A stretch of DNA of 64,000 nucleotides. Origin: Cafeteria roenbergensis (Eukaryota > Sar > Bigyra > Bicosoecida > Cafeteriaceae). The position numbers were made by a program, and so were the translations under genes. Within the stretch, counting starts at the first letter, position 1. Each line of letters opens with the position of its first letter. This document shows positions 1 to 10,044 of the stretch, in pieces. The DNA lies in contig VLTN01000002.1 in assembly GCA_008330645.1 (NCBI GenBank), positions 248,001 to 312,000 on the forward strand, read 5' to 3'. The notes under the pieces were generated by a model, which was given only the letters and a program-made list of their open reading frames with translations, made no database searches and was not told the origin of the DNA.

Positions 1-90
1 GCCAAACTCGCGCTGCCGGTGCCGGCTGCCATCCCTTCCCCTCCGCACCTGTTTGCTCCGCCCCGACTGACCCGCTCCTGCTTCCCGCAG

Positions 91-113
91 TGACCCAGTA
101 CGAGGCGCGTTAG
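91..113 (+). CDS. possible last exon of a gene entering from the left edge
   Basis: A long pyrimidine-rich stretch (about 30-90) with a branch-like CTGAC ends in TTCCCGCAG at 82-90, the acceptor form used across this window. If the incoming phase leaves one base, the next 23 nt read ..(x)TG-T-Q-Y-E-A-R and stop at 111-113. No family can be told from six residues. The rest of the gene would lie outside the window. This rests only on the quality of the acceptor and the immediate stop. Confidence 0.3.
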
Positions 114-636
114 GAGTCTGCCGGCCGCTCCCGCCTCTCGAAGACCCTCAAAATTCACTGCGTGCGTCGTCCGATTTGCGTCAGGGCCGGTCGGAGCCCC
201 TGCTTGCGTGTGGCGCTGGCACGTCGCCCCCAAATTGTGCGGCCAGCTCCGTGTCTCCGGTGGGTGCTGCCACGTTTCGAGGTGCGGCGCGACAGCGCGC
301 ATACACCGCTCACAAGCGGCCACCCCCCCTCCCCGCCGCCTCGCATTGCTCGAGGGGCGGCACACGAACCGCTCAATCACAGTCGAGACCAAGGCCGGGC
401 CCAGGGCAGCCCGTGTCGAGCGCCCTGCGTACCCGGCCTTGCCAAGCAACAAGGGACTCTTCACCGTGCAACCGCCAGCGGCGCCCGGAAGGCCCAGGGA
501 GAGGGTCCGGCCGGTCATGGGGCTGCAGCAGCGCCATGACGCCCCTCCCTCACCTGTGGCACACCAACAAGTCAAAGCTGTCCCGCACGCACGCATGATA
601 CCAAAAGCCGTGGATCAGCCGGTGGGTTCCTGACAG
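114..636. other. intergenic, no gene seen
   Basis: 523 bases between the possible last exon on the plus strand and the end of the FAIM-like gene on the minus strand. Overlapping short open frames occur on both strands, but they have arginine/proline-rich shadow composition and no recognisable domain. It probably holds two converging 3' untranslated regions. Confidence 0.4.
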
Positions 637-1726
637 TCAAGTGGCACGCACCCCGCTCGCGACCAGCAGCGCTTCGGACGTCTCTGCCGCGTCGGCCCCC
701 TGCTCCTCCACGGACGGGACACGCTCGCCCTGGTACACTAGCTCGGGCACGCAAGTGCCCTTGGGCCCGACTTTGGCCAGGACCTGGCACGTCTGGCCGC
801 CGAACAGCGGCACGGTAAACGCGGAGCCCTCGCCCTCCTCAAGAAATTCCGCCTCGGCCGAAACCACCCGGCGGTTCACCAGCACATCATACGTCGAGTG
901 GTCTGCGCGATCGAGAGAGGGCGTGGGGGGGGCAGGCTGTGGAGCGCAGGCCGCAGCGCAGGGCGGGCAAGAGCGCGAGGCGACACGAAGCCACGCGACC
1001 GCGACCGCGCCTGCCGTCCTCACCAAACTCGACCTCCACCCGGCAGCCAGCTGTATCACAGCTGGTCAGGGGAGGTGCGGTCTCCACCTCGCCGGGGGCG
1101 GCCCCGTCCGGGCCAGCGCGGGCGCCGCTCGCCGCAGCAGCCCCGCTACCCCCGCTCTCGGCCTTGCCCCCGGGCCCTGCGTCGGGTCCATCCTGAAGCG
1201 TGAAGGACCACATCGTCCCCTTGGCAGGGTCTCCGTGCGGGACACGCTCCCCGTTCACCACCAGCTCGTAGACGAGCTCAAGGCGCGGTCCGGCGCAAAT
1301 CGTCACCAGCGCGGGCGAGCCGTCCGCCAGCACAAAGCCGACGCTCCCGATGAGCCTGCGGGCAATCACGGCATGCCAGACGTCGGGAACTATCACGGTG
1401 CGGCAGCAGGCCGCGGGCGGAGCACCACGGGCTCGCTGGGCAGCAAGCTTGCCGTGCAACTGGGCACGACACGCACCTGTAGCGCAGGCCCGACTGGAAA
1501 ATGACCCTGTTGTCGAGCCACAGCGTCCGCCGCCCCGTGAAGGTGTTGTGGCGGAACATGACATCGTACCTGCGACGTGCGCGGGCAGCCACGGGAGCGG
1601 CTAGGGCCCACAAAGCGGGCTGGAAAGTTCCAAGGCGTCGGTTGCCGGCCGCGCCGCGACTGCACGTTGCGCAGCTCACCTGCCACCTGGCGTGCGCACA
1701 GACCACGACGAGGTAACCGACGCCAT
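637..1726 (-). CDS. FAIM-family (Fas apoptotic inhibitory molecule-like) protein, 4 exons
   Basis: Exons on the minus strand are 1726-1680, 1569-1477, 1355-1024 and 902-637, giving 245 residues. Every junction keeps frame (donors gtgagc, gtgcgt, gtgagg; all acceptors end cag). The product follows the FAIM fold in order. The start MASVTSSWSV matches the family's short N-terminal W-x-V strand. Next come YDVMFRHNTFTGRRTLWLDN (family form: F-x-H-x-x-x-x-G-x-R-x-x-x-V/L-D) and LELVYELVVNGERV. After a Gly/Ala-rich insert the second repeat follows (YDVLVN ... FTVPLFGGQTCQVLAKV ... ELVYQGERVPS). FAIM proteins are small cytosolic beta-sandwich proteins known from animals as death-receptor and stress modulators; their role in protists is unknown. 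The family is about 180 residues long, and the insert accounts for the extra length. Exon 1 (47 nt) is the least certain part, although its start, donor and fit to the family agree. It is transcribed away from the metallophosphoesterase gene. Confidence 0.82.
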
Positions 1727-2635
1727 CTGCAGCGGGAAGGTTCGCCAGCTCGCAAGGGCGCTCGCCGTCAGCCTCGCGGGAGGGGAGGGGGCGCTCGCTC
1801 CGCCAGCCAGCAAAGGTGTTTTTGTTGCCGCGGCAACTGATCGCAGTCAGCCGGCAGGCGACTTCGCCCGGCAGAGCGGTGCGCCTGTGTCGCCCCCCGC
1901 GCGCCGCGATTGGGGCGGCCTGCCGGACATCCATCGCGCCCAGGCGAGGCTTGATGGCTGAGAGCGCTTCTGGGGCAGGGAGGCACGCAGCGCAGCAGGG
2001 CAATCGAACACGTGCCGGCTCCGCTGGCGGCAGGCGGCACCTGGCGGAAGTGCCTGCCGCCGCAAGCCCGCACGCACACCATGTCGCTCAGGAACAGATG
2101 TCATGGGCGCTCCGCCTCGCAAGCCCTGGGGCACACGCCTCCTCCCGCCCCGACTCTCGCGGCAACACGGGAAGCTCAACGAGCAGCATCGTCGTTGCAC
2201 CTCGAGGTCCATCAAAGCAGACCCAGGCGGGCGGGAGGCGGGCGCTCGCATCGAGCTCAAGCTCAACCGGTGGGCCAATGCCTGCTAAGACAAACTTTTG
2301 TGTCTCGGCCGCCGAACAGCAGGCAACGTCGGTACTCGGGGCGCTGGGCGAAACCGAAACGCGACCGTCGGAGACGTGGCCCGATCAGCGAGAAGCCAAG
2401 CGCGAGGCCACCAAAACCACCACCCTCTGAGCCGCGGGCGCGGCGTCTTGGCCCAGCGGCGCGCTGCTTGGCATGGCTGTCTCCCGCCATCAGCCGAGCA
2501 GAGCAGAGCCGCACGCGCAAGCTGCAAACGCGAGCCGAGGTTGCTCCCACTGCCGGAGGGCGCGCGCGGACAGGTTCGTCCGTGGGCGTTCCCTGGGAGT
2601 AGCCACGCATCCAAGGGCAGGAGGCGGGCGTTGCT
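1727..2635. promoter_or_regulatory. divergent intergenic region (FAIM-like gene / metallophosphoesterase)
   Basis: 909 bases between two start codons that point away from each other, so it must carry the promoters of both genes. No TATA box or other clear element stands out. Open frames on both strands here look like GC-rich shadows. Confidence 0.4.
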
Positions 2636-3697
2636 ATGGGCTTTGCGCCGGCGCTCCTCGCAGCGGCGGCCTGCGCCGCGATTCTTGCGACCGCCTGCGC
2701 CCGCGCTCCGCCGCGGCTGGTGACCACGGCCAACGGGACGTTCAAGATCGCCATGTTTGCAGACATGCACTATGGGGAGGGCGAGGCCGAGGCTTGGGGG
2801 CCGGCCCAGGATGCCAACTCGACGCGAGTGCAGAACGCGGTGCTCCAATCCGAGCTGAACGGGCTGGGACTGGTCGTGATGCTGGGCGACATGATCACAG
2901 GCAACAACGTCCACTCGAATAGCAGCGCCTACTGGGACGAGTTTACGCTGCCCGTGCGCGCGAACTTCAGCGGCCTGCCGTGGGCAACCATTCTGGGCAA
3001 CCACGACGACTACCCGTTCCAAGCCGACGGATCCCCGCGACAGTACACGGTCGAGACCCAGGCAGACCGCCGGGAGCTGCTCGCCAACGACCTGCGCTTC
3101 GCCGACAGCGCCACACAGCTCGGCCCTGCGGGCATCAGCCTGGCAAGCAACTACTTCTTGCCGGTTGGCAGCCACGGCGACCCGCAAGGCCCGCCGGAGC
3201 TCCTGCTGTACTTCCTGGACTCGGGTGGGGGGCGCGCGCCTGAAGTTGTGTACCCAGACCAGGTCGCTTGGCTGGAGGGACTTCGCACCCAGCACATCGC
3301 CAAATGGGGCAAAAGTGTGCGGAGCCTCCTGTTCATGCACATTCCCTGCCCTCAGTACACCAAGGCGCTCCACAGCCCGCAAGGATTCTTCGGCATGGCG
3401 CTTGACAACATCACCCCGACCGCGAACGACACGGGCGTCTTTGCCGTGGCCAAGGACACTGGCATTCAGGCCGTGTTCGTCGGTCACGACCACGGCAACG
3501 ACTTTTGCGGCAGCGTGGAGGGCGTGTGGCTCTGCTTTGGAAGGCACTCCGGATACGGCGGCTACGGTTCGTGGCGGCGAGGCAGCCGCGTCGTGGAGCT
3601 GGGCAGCGACGGCGCGATCCGGACCTGGGTTCGAATGGAGGACGGCGACGTCGTGAGTTCCGGCGAGCTTGTGGGCGCGAGGGATGCCCAAGGGTGA
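2636..3697 (+). CDS. secreted calcineurin-like metallophosphoesterase (purple acid phosphatase 28/29 type)
   Basis: 353 residues, single exon. Residues 1-22 form a hydrophobic Ala/Leu leader followed by Ala-Arg, a likely signal peptide, so the enzyme should be secreted or lysosomal/vacuolar. The metal-binding motifs of the family are present in order: D-x-H (D43, H45 in FADMHYG), GD-x-x-TGN (84-90), GNHDD (121-125), a lone His in FMHIP (H235) and GHDHGND (283-289). The family uses a two-metal centre to cleave phosphate esters. The GNHDD and GHDHG forms are those of the plant/fungal PAP28/29-like group rather than of PP1/PP2B. The substrate cannot be told. The ATG at 2636 is chosen because it opens the signal peptide. 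The gene ends 128 bp from the convergent RING gene. Confidence 0.88.
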   Translation: MGFAPALLAAAACAAILATACARAPPRLVTTANGTFKIAMFADMHYGEGEAEAWGPAQDANSTRVQNAVLQSELNGLGLVVMLGDMITGNNVHSNSSAYWDEFTLPVRANFSGLPWATILGNHDDYPFQADGSPRQYTVETQADRRELLANDLRFADSATQLGPAGISLASNYFLPVGSHGDPQGPPELLLYFLDSGGGRAPEVVYPDQVAWLEGLRTQHIAKWGKSVRSLLFMHIPCPQYTKALHSPQGFFGMALDNITPTANDTGVFAVAKDTGIQAVFVGHDHGNDFCGSVEGVWLCFGRHSGYGGYGSWRRGSRVVELGSDGAIRTWVRMEDGDVVSSGELVGARDAQG

Positions 3698-3825
3698 TGG
3701 TTTTCCTAGTCTCCCCTTTTCTGTTTGCCCCCCTGGCGGCCCGCGTGCTGGTGACAGCCGCCTCGTCCTCGAGCGCGGCCAAAAGCAGCTCGCCCACGCC
3801 TGCTTGCCGACTCTGCCCAAGCAAC

Positions 3826-5193
3826 CTAGGCAGCGCCCGCCAAGTACACGCGCACGAGAGACCCGATGGGCTTCTTGCACAAGGGGCAGCTGGTCACCCG
3901 CCCGCCGCACGCGGGGCACAGACAGAGGTGCCCGCAGTTGGTGCTCGCGTGCGTGGCAGCTTCGTCCAAGCAAACGACGCACTTCCCCACAGCAATCGCA
4001 GCGAAATCCGGGGGCGGAGAGTCTGTCGCAAAGTCGATGCCTTCCAAGAGAGACGCCGTCTCAATTATGGTGACCAGGCGCGAGTCGGCCAGCCTCTCGA
4101 CTTGGCCAAGCCTCTTGGCCTCCCTGTGAAGCAAGGACAGCGTGTGTGCACTGACTACCTCGTGCAGGCGAAGCTTCGCGAGCGTCGATTCAAGGTAGTC
4201 GACTCGCGCTTGGGGCACGCGAATCGTGGCTGGACCGGCGGAAGACGCCGCAGCCGCCGCAGCTGCAGCCGCTCCGCCGGAGACGGCGCTGTCGTCAGCC
4301 GAGGCGGCCGCCCACTTGCTTGGTGGGGGGATGCAGCGTGTGCAAAAGTCAAGCCCCTGTGAAGTCTTGCGCTCCGGCCCGGGACAGTGCCAAACTCCGC
4401 CAGGAGGAGCGGTGCCGCACAAGTCGCAGTAGAAGCCGCCCCCAATCGCGGTCGGCGAGTCGTAAAACCGCGACAGCGCATACGGGCGACCAGACTCGAC
4501 AAAGATCAGCTTTCGTCCCTGCAGATGGGCATCATGTGGGAGGCAAAAGACTGCCGTGTCTCCTGCCATCTTGAGGCCAAACGAGCGGGCGATCGTGCCC
4601 AGGTCTGGCTCAGGGAGGCACCGTGTGCACAAGCTAAAGTCCTCCCCAGGAGCGTGCCAAAACTCTGCGGTAGCGGACGCCAGTCACGGCGTCGGTGGCA
4701 AGCTCAGCGGGTGTCGGAAACCCCGAACCGCAGCCGAACGGTCCTTGCAAAAGCCAGCGCCTCGCCCTGGGTGCGCGCTTACCTTTGGCTGAGCGGCCAC
4801 AGAGATTGCACTTGGTCTGCGACAGGGCAGCTGGTGGTGCAGCGGCGCGCAGGTTAGGGGGCGTGGGTAGTGCGCTCCGTGCTGAAACGAGGATGTGGCA
4901 GTGGCGAGCTTTCGGCCCGCCACTCGACAGCGCCACCAGCTTCTCACGCTCGGCACGTCGCGGCCCTGGCCAGGGTACCAGGCCTTGCTGCGGGAGGGCA
5001 ACCACGCAAGGAGCATGAGCCGCGGTGGGCGCCCGTTGGCTTCGCTGCGCCGACGGGGGCGAAGCGCAGGTCGCCAAAGGGCCCATCGAGCAAGGCCTCA
5101 CCATTCGCGAGGGTTTCCCCGGAAGAAATAGAGCTTGCCGGGGGCGCGGGGGTGCCACCCGGCCACCACAGAGCCCTTGGGCGTCCAGGCCAT
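3826..5193 (-). CDS. RING-finger protein with duplicated Cys-rich (CxxC...WH.P...CTRC) motif, 4 exons
   Basis: Exons on the minus strand are 5193-5102, 4987-4948, 4816-4783 and 4664-3826, giving 334 residues; donors are gtgagg, gtgaga, gtaagc and all acceptors end cag. The C-terminus (about 284-322) is a RING: CVVC ... NCGHLCLCPAC ... CPLCKKP, of the IAP/MULAN-like type, usually an E3 ubiquitin ligase end that recruits E2. The middle carries two copies of a Cys/His unit: CNLCG..FWHAP..FSLCTRC, built across the exon 3/4 junction, and CDLCG..VWHCP..LDFCTRC. That the spliced copy reconstitutes the same spacing as the unspliced copy is good support for the junction. A poly-Ala linker and a leucine-rich helical stretch precede the RING. 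Exons 1 and 2 (34- and 40-nt scale exons follow) are supported by splice signals and phase only, so the start is tentative. Confidence 0.72.
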
Positions 5194-5557
5194 CTCGAGC
5201 GCGAGACCCGGGTTCGGCAGCGCAGGTGCGCAAGCGCAGCGAGCACAGGCCTGGCTTGGACCCGCAACTGCGGCGCCGTCAATCGCCCGTCGCGGAGGGC
5301 GGCCCTGGCAGAGCCGGCGGTGCTGCGAGCGCCGTCTCCCAGCCCCTCGAGGCCGCTTGCGATCCGGGCGGCAAGGCACCCGCCCGTCGCCAGGCTGCGA
5401 CGAGCAGTTCAGGCCCGGCCAACCCCTTGCGGCAGCTGCATCCTGCCCCGACAGCTCGGCCGGCTGCTCGTCCGCGCCTGTGGGTGAGCAGGCAAGCCAC
5501 TGAGCTTGTTGCCCTTCCCCGCAGCCTTCGACCGGGCAAGCCCGAGAGCTCGGCCTC
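5194..5557. promoter_or_regulatory. short divergent promoter region
   Basis: 364 bases between the starts of the RING gene (minus) and the mitochondrial-leader gene (plus). It must contain both promoters if exon 1 of the RING gene is right. Nothing else is recognisable. Confidence 0.4.
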
Positions 5558-8500
5558 ATGGCCAGCTTCGCCCCCGCAGTGATGCGTGCTGCTCGCCAGC
5601 CCGCCGTGGGCGCAGCGCGAAAGGCTCCTTCCGCGGGGGGCGCGCGGATGCGAGGTTTGCACAGCCTAGCGTCGCGGGCAAGCGCGATGCTGCTACGAGG
5701 CCAGCGGCGCTCGGTCGGCAGCGTCGGCCGGAGCGCGAGGCCTTTGAGCACCAGGAGCGCCAGCTCGTCGAGCCCGAGTGCTGGGAGCGGTGACGCGCCC
5801 CGGCCATCGCGGACTTCTGCTCACGCCGCCACGACCGAGCTGGAGCTCAGCGACCCGCTGCCCGGCGTGCTGACGCCCCTGGATGCTGACCACCTCGCGA
5901 TGCTCAACACCCTTCGCGGCGCGATCAGGTCGAGCGACGGGGCCAGCAATTGGCCTCTTCCGGCGCTTCGAGACGCCGCGGCGGCGGCCCACCGGCTCAC
6001 AACCACCGGCCGCGCCATCCCCCAGAACGTCACGGCAGAGGCCAGCCGGCGCCTCATCCGGTTCCTGCAGGTCCGCAGCGACAGCGCCGGCGTGGTCCCC
6101 GCGGTATCCCTGCTCCAGTCGCTGCCCCTTCGCCCCGACGCCCTCCGCCGCTGCTGCGCCTCCCTCGTGGACCACATCCTCGCCGTCAGGCCGGCAGAGC
6201 TCCCTGACGTCCTGGCCGTGGTCATGGACTCCGCCGTCGGCCACGACACCGCTCTCGTGGCGGAGGTGTGGCTGGGCGCGGTGGCAGCGTGCCTGCGAGC
6301 CTCCCAGCACCGCGTCGCGAGAGAGATTCTCGCGCTCCCCGGCACCGCCGCAGCGGTGGGGACGCTCCCGTCCCGCCTCTGGGCGCCCCAGCTCCGCCTC
6401 ATTGCCCTCCGCATCTGCTCCGCGCGCCACCACGCAATCCGCTCCTCGGGGCCGGGGCCGTGGCGGCCCCGCGGCCGCGTGTGGGGGCCGCGCGACAGCC
6501 AGCTGGCGGCCAAGCAGGCGCGGCTCCCAGTCACGCTGGCAGAGCTGGACAGCGTGGCCGACACCCTAGCCGCTATCATCGGCGGGCTTGTTCCGGCTGC
6601 CTGTTCCAGGGCCGTGGAGGCCGGAGCAGTCGCCGCGCTGCCCTCGGCAGGGGCTGCCGAAGAGGCCCCGGCTGTCGCCGCGTCTGGCTCCGATAGCGAG
6701 GCCGACTCTCACTCGTCCGCCGCCCCGTCCGCTGTGGCAACGCGCGCCGACGCCGAGCTGGCGCTCTGGGAGGCTCTTCGCGCCGAGGTGAGCCTTGGCA
6801 GAGCCGTCCTGCGCGTGTCCAGCAGCGCAGGCAACGACGACCCTGCAGACGATGGCCCTGCCGCTGCGGCCGGCCGGCAGCCGCTGGCGGCGGAGCCAAC
6901 CCTCGCCGGGATGCGGGGGCAGGGCCTGCTCGCCCCGCTCGGCCTCGGCGCGCCCCCAGGCGCTCCCGACGAGCACGCGGACCACTCCGCCGCCGTTCTG
7001 GCCGTCGCCGCTGGCCTGGGGGAGCAGCTCCCCTTCGCGGCGGTGGGCTGGCGCTCGGCCAGCCTGCCAGCCGCTGCGGCGGGCGCGCTCGCAGCAAAGG
7101 GCCAGGCCAGCACGGCGGGGGCGGCGGGCGGCTCGGCTGAGGCCGGGACCGCTCGCGTGGTTCCCGGCCCCCTCGTGCCGCACGGCAGCGCGCCTGCCCT
7201 GCTGAGGGCTCTGTCAGAAGTGCAGGGGGCGAGGCAGGGTGGCAGCAACGCCGCTGGCGGCGGCGGCGGCCTGCTGGCGGGCTCGCAGCTCTCGGTGCCC
7301 GGAAAGTGGGCCAGCTTTCGCCCCGAGGGCGCCGCCCACACCCTTCCCAAAATGATGGGGTGCCCGCGCGGGGAGGCGGCGGCAGCGCTGCTCCTCCGTG
7401 AGGCCCTCGAGACCGAGGACTCGGACGCCGTGGCCGGGTACGGAGCGACCCTCGGCGCCGCGGTCGAGAGCTCCCCAACCCTCCTGCTCCGCGGGAGGGC
7501 GCGCGCGGACGGCAGGGCGGGCTCCAGCGCCAGCGCCAGCGCCGTGGCCAACGCCAACGCCAACGCCGACGCCGGCTCAGGCGCAGGCGCAGGCGCAAGC
7601 ACGGGCGGTGAGGCGCTCCCGGACGAGCAGGCTGCTTCACTCGCTGCAAGCGGCACTTCCCCGCCACCAGGGCCCGTCCCAGACTGGGAGCAGGCCGGGC
7701 TGGGGGCGCACACTGTCGAGGCCGGCTGCCTTCGAGTCATCGCGGCGGTGGCGGCAGACCTGGACGCGACGGCCGCCGGCCCCGCGTCCGCTGCGTCCGG
7801 CCTGCTGCGCCTCGCCGGCGCCCTCATGGCCTCGGGGCTCCCCGTGGGGCAGGACACGCTGGCCACCATCCACGCTGCGGGCTTCCGCCGCGGCAGCGGC
7901 AAGGGGCTCTCCGACGCGCTCGTCGGCCGGACCCTCGCTGGCGTCGGATCCGGCTCGGCACCCGGGGGGGAGGCGTCCGGATCCGCTGGGTCCGACGTTC
8001 ACAGCCGGGGCGTCACGGTTCCGCACGCCTCCTCGGCTGAGCTGCTGGTCCGCGCCGCTCTGCAGGCCCTCTGTCCCCTCGGCGCGGCGGGAGTGCACTC
8101 TGGCTTCCAGCTCAGCGGGCCGGAGCAGGCGGCGGCCGGAGACCACGCCGCCTCCTCGCAAGGCGCGGTCCCCGCTGCCCTCCTCGCTGCGGAGACCGCT
8201 CTGGGATCGCCTGCATCCCGCAGCGCAGTGGCGGGGCGCTGCTTGCGATGGCTCGGCGACGGGGCGGCCGCGCCGAGAGGCGCGAGCGGCCAAGGAGCGC
8301 CCAGCGGCCCCGGAAGCGCGACCCGGTGGCCTCTCTGGAACGACGAAGCAGGGGTCGGACGGGCCACGGGGTCGCTTCCCACGTCGCACCCGCTGGCGTC
8401 GGGCCGGCAGCCGCTGCAGCGCACCGCGCTGGACGAGATCCACCGCTTCCTCAAGGCCACCTCCACGGCCTCCCGGGTGGAGCGCTCCCCTGCGGCGGAC

Positions 8501-9883
8501 GACCTGATCTGGGCGGGGTGCGTGGTGCTCTGCCGCGCGGGGTCCCTCGTGTACGCCCGCGACAGCATGCTGCAGACGGAGCGGGAGCTGGACGCCGAGC
8601 TGGAGCTGCTGGCAGGGCTCGCCCGCCAAGGCCGCCTCTCGCCCCCCACCTCGGCGGGCATGGCCGCCGCCGTGCTCGGCCTCGTGTCCATCGGGGACGT
8701 GGCGGGCTCGGCCCACCTGCTCGAGCTGGCCTCGCTCTCGGCAGCGCCCCTGCCCCGGCTGGTCTGGGAGGCAGCGGCAGAGCTCGCGGCCCGCAGGGAC
8801 GCCCATAGGGCGCTGGCCTCCATCCTGGAAGCGGGGGCGTCGTCCGCTTTCGCCTGGCAGTTCGGACCCGACGGCAGCCCCGCGGCAGTGCCCCTCTCGG
8901 CGGAGGAGAGCGCAGTCTCGCCGCACGAGGAGGCGCAGATAGCGGCGCTCAGCTCCAGCAGCGGGGGCAGGCAGGCGCTGCGCCAGGCAGGCTTGGAGGC
9001 GGGCGCGATCGGCGCCGCCGAGCGCACCGGACTGCGCAGCCCGCCAGCGCCGGCAGCAAACGCCGCGACGGCCGCCAGCCCAGCCTCGCTCTCAACGGGC
9101 CCGGTGCCGCTCAGCGTCGTTCCGGTGCTGCTGCAGGCCGCGCGCGGGCCGGCAGCCTGGGCGGCGTACTTCGCCCCGGGCGAGGTGGAGGCACTGGTCG
9201 GCTTCGCTGCGGAGCGCAACCTCGGGTCTGCGGCGAGCGTCGCCATGGCAGCGAGGGCGTCTCGACTGGCAGAGTCGACCCCCGTTCTGAGGGAGCGTAA
9301 CGAGGTGGCGCTACGGCCGACGGGGTCGTTCGCCCCTTGGGCCGACGAGCCCGCTGCTGTGGCGCCGTCAGCGCCCGCCTTCGATGCGTTCCCGGCCGAA
9401 CTCCAGCGCCACAGCCAGCAGAGCCGCGGGCGCGGGCCGCCCAGAGGCGCGGGTGGTGAGCGTGGCGCCGATCGCGCCGAGGCGGCGCCCGGCGAGGACT
9501 TCTGGGGGGCGTTCGCGGCAGCCACCGGCTTGCGGCGCCCAGAGCTGCAAGGAGCGGTCCGGTTGGCCATGCAGGCCGCTTGCGACGGCCGCCGCCGCAC
9601 TGTTGTGAATGCGGACGCGCTGCTGCGCGGCTTGGAGAGCGGGTGGATGCCGCCCGTTGAGGAGCTGGTGAGCGGCGCCCGAGGCGACTCGGTTGCGGTG
9701 GTGCTGGAGGCTGCGGTGGACGTTGTGAACGGCGTGCTGCCCCCCCCCATGAGGGCCTTCATCCGCAAGGGCAAGGGAGGCCGCATGGCCGCGGCGCGCG
9801 ACGCGCTCCGACTGCAGGCGCGGCACATCAGCCGGGCGTTCGGGCCGGGCGGCGAGGCCGGGCGGGACGATTCTCGGGCGTGA
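5558..9883 (+). CDS. large hypothetical protein with mitochondrial-type leader
   Basis: 1441 residues, single exon, ATG at 5558. The first 75 residues are rich in Arg, Ala and Ser with no acidic residue until the GSGD near 75-78, alternating basic and hydrophobic faces (VMRAARQPAV, MLLRGQRRSV), which is the composition of a mitochondrial presequence. From about residue 100 to 340 and again from 940 to 1250 the sequence is helical with short paired helices, as in TPR- or PPR-like solenoids, but no repeat consensus is clear enough to name. Between lie Ala/Gly-rich spacers, including alternating Ser-Ala, Asn-Ala and Gly-Ala runs around 656-680. The C-terminus is basic. I do not recognise the family. 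An organellar RNA-binding or assembly role is a guess from the leader and the helical pattern only. Confidence 0.75.
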   Translation: MASFAPAVMRAARQPAVGAARKAPSAGGARMRGLHSLASRASAMLLRGQRRSVGSVGRSARPLSTRSASSSSPSAGSGDAPRPSRTSAHAATTELELSDPLPGVLTPLDADHLAMLNTLRGAIRSSDGASNWPLPALRDAAAAAHRLTTTGRAIPQNVTAEASRRLIRFLQVRSDSAGVVPAVSLLQSLPLRPDALRRCCASLVDHILAVRPAELPDVLAVVMDSAVGHDTALVAEVWLGAVAACLRASQHRVAREILALPGTAAAVGTLPSRLWAPQLRLIALRICSARHHAIRSSGPGPWRPRGRVWGPRDSQLAAKQARLPVTLAELDSVADTLAAIIGGLVPAACSRAVEAGAVAALPSAGAAEEAPAVAASGSDSEADSHSSAAPSAVATRADAELALWEALRAEVSLGRAVLRVSSSAGNDDPADDGPAAAAGRQPLAAEPTLAGMRGQGLLAPLGLGAPPGAPDEHADHSAAVLAVAAGLGEQLPFAAVGWRSASLPAAAAGALAAKGQASTAGAAGGSAEAGTARVVPGPLVPHGSAPALLRALSEVQGARQGGSNAAGGGGGLLAGSQLSVPGKWASFRPEGAAHTLPKMMGCPRGEAAAALLLREALETEDSDAVAGYGATLGAAVESSPTLLLRGRARADGRAGSSASASAVANANANADAGSGAGAGASTGGEALPDEQAASLAASGTSPPPGPVPDWEQAGLGAHTVEAGCLRVIAAVAADLDATAAGPASAASGLLRLAGALMASGLPVGQDTLATIHAAGFRRGSGKGLSDALVGRTLAGVGSGSAPGGEASGSAGSDVHSRGVTVPHASSAELLVRAALQALCPLGAAGVHSGFQLSGPEQAAAGDHAASSQGAVPAALLAAETALGSPASRSAVAGRCLRWLGDGAAAPRGASGQGAPSGPGSATRWPLWNDEAGVGRATGSLPTSHPLASGRQPLQRTALDEIHRFLKATSTASRVERSPAADDLIWAGCVVLCRAGSLVYARDSMLQTERELDAELELLAGLARQGRLSPPTSAGMAAAVLGLVSIGDVAGSAHLLELASLSAAPLPRLVWEAAAELAARRDAHRALASILEAGASSAFAWQFGPDGSPAAVPLSAEESAVSPHEEAQIAALSSSSGGRQALRQAGLEAGAIGAAERTGLRSPPAPAANAATAASPASLSTGPVPLSVVPVLLQAARGPAAWAAYFAPGEVEALVGFAAERNLGSAASVAMAARASRLAESTPVLRERNEVALRPTGSFAPWADEPAAVAPSAPAFDAFPAELQRHSQQSRGRGPPRGAGGERGADRAEAAPGEDFWGAFAAATGLRRPELQGAVRLAMQAACDGRRRTVVNADALLRGLESGWMPPVEELVSGARGDSVAVVLEAAVDVVNGVLPPPMRAFIRKGKGGRMAAARDALRLQARHISRAFGPGGEAGRDDSRA

Positions 9884-10044
9884 TGCGTGGGGGGTGGATT
9901 GGTCAGGCGCCCAAGCCAGACTCTGGTTCTCGCGTGACTCTTGGCGAGCGTGTGATTGTGCGGCGCGGGAACACACACGACTGAATTCAACAGGCGCGTT
10001 GGCGCGCGGGCCGGCTGTTGCCACACGCATGGGCGTGGTCAATA

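Noticed and set aside
2285-3982. 565-codon open frame on the minus strand across the metallophosphoesterase gene
   Set aside because: It mirrors a well-supported gene; its composition is Arg/Gly/Ala-rich and no domain is seen. Long antisense frames are expected at about 70% G+C.
7999-10026. 675-codon minus-strand frame opposite the mitochondrial-leader gene
   Set aside because: A Ser/Ala/Pro-rich shadow of the plus-strand gene, with no start context and no recognisable domain.
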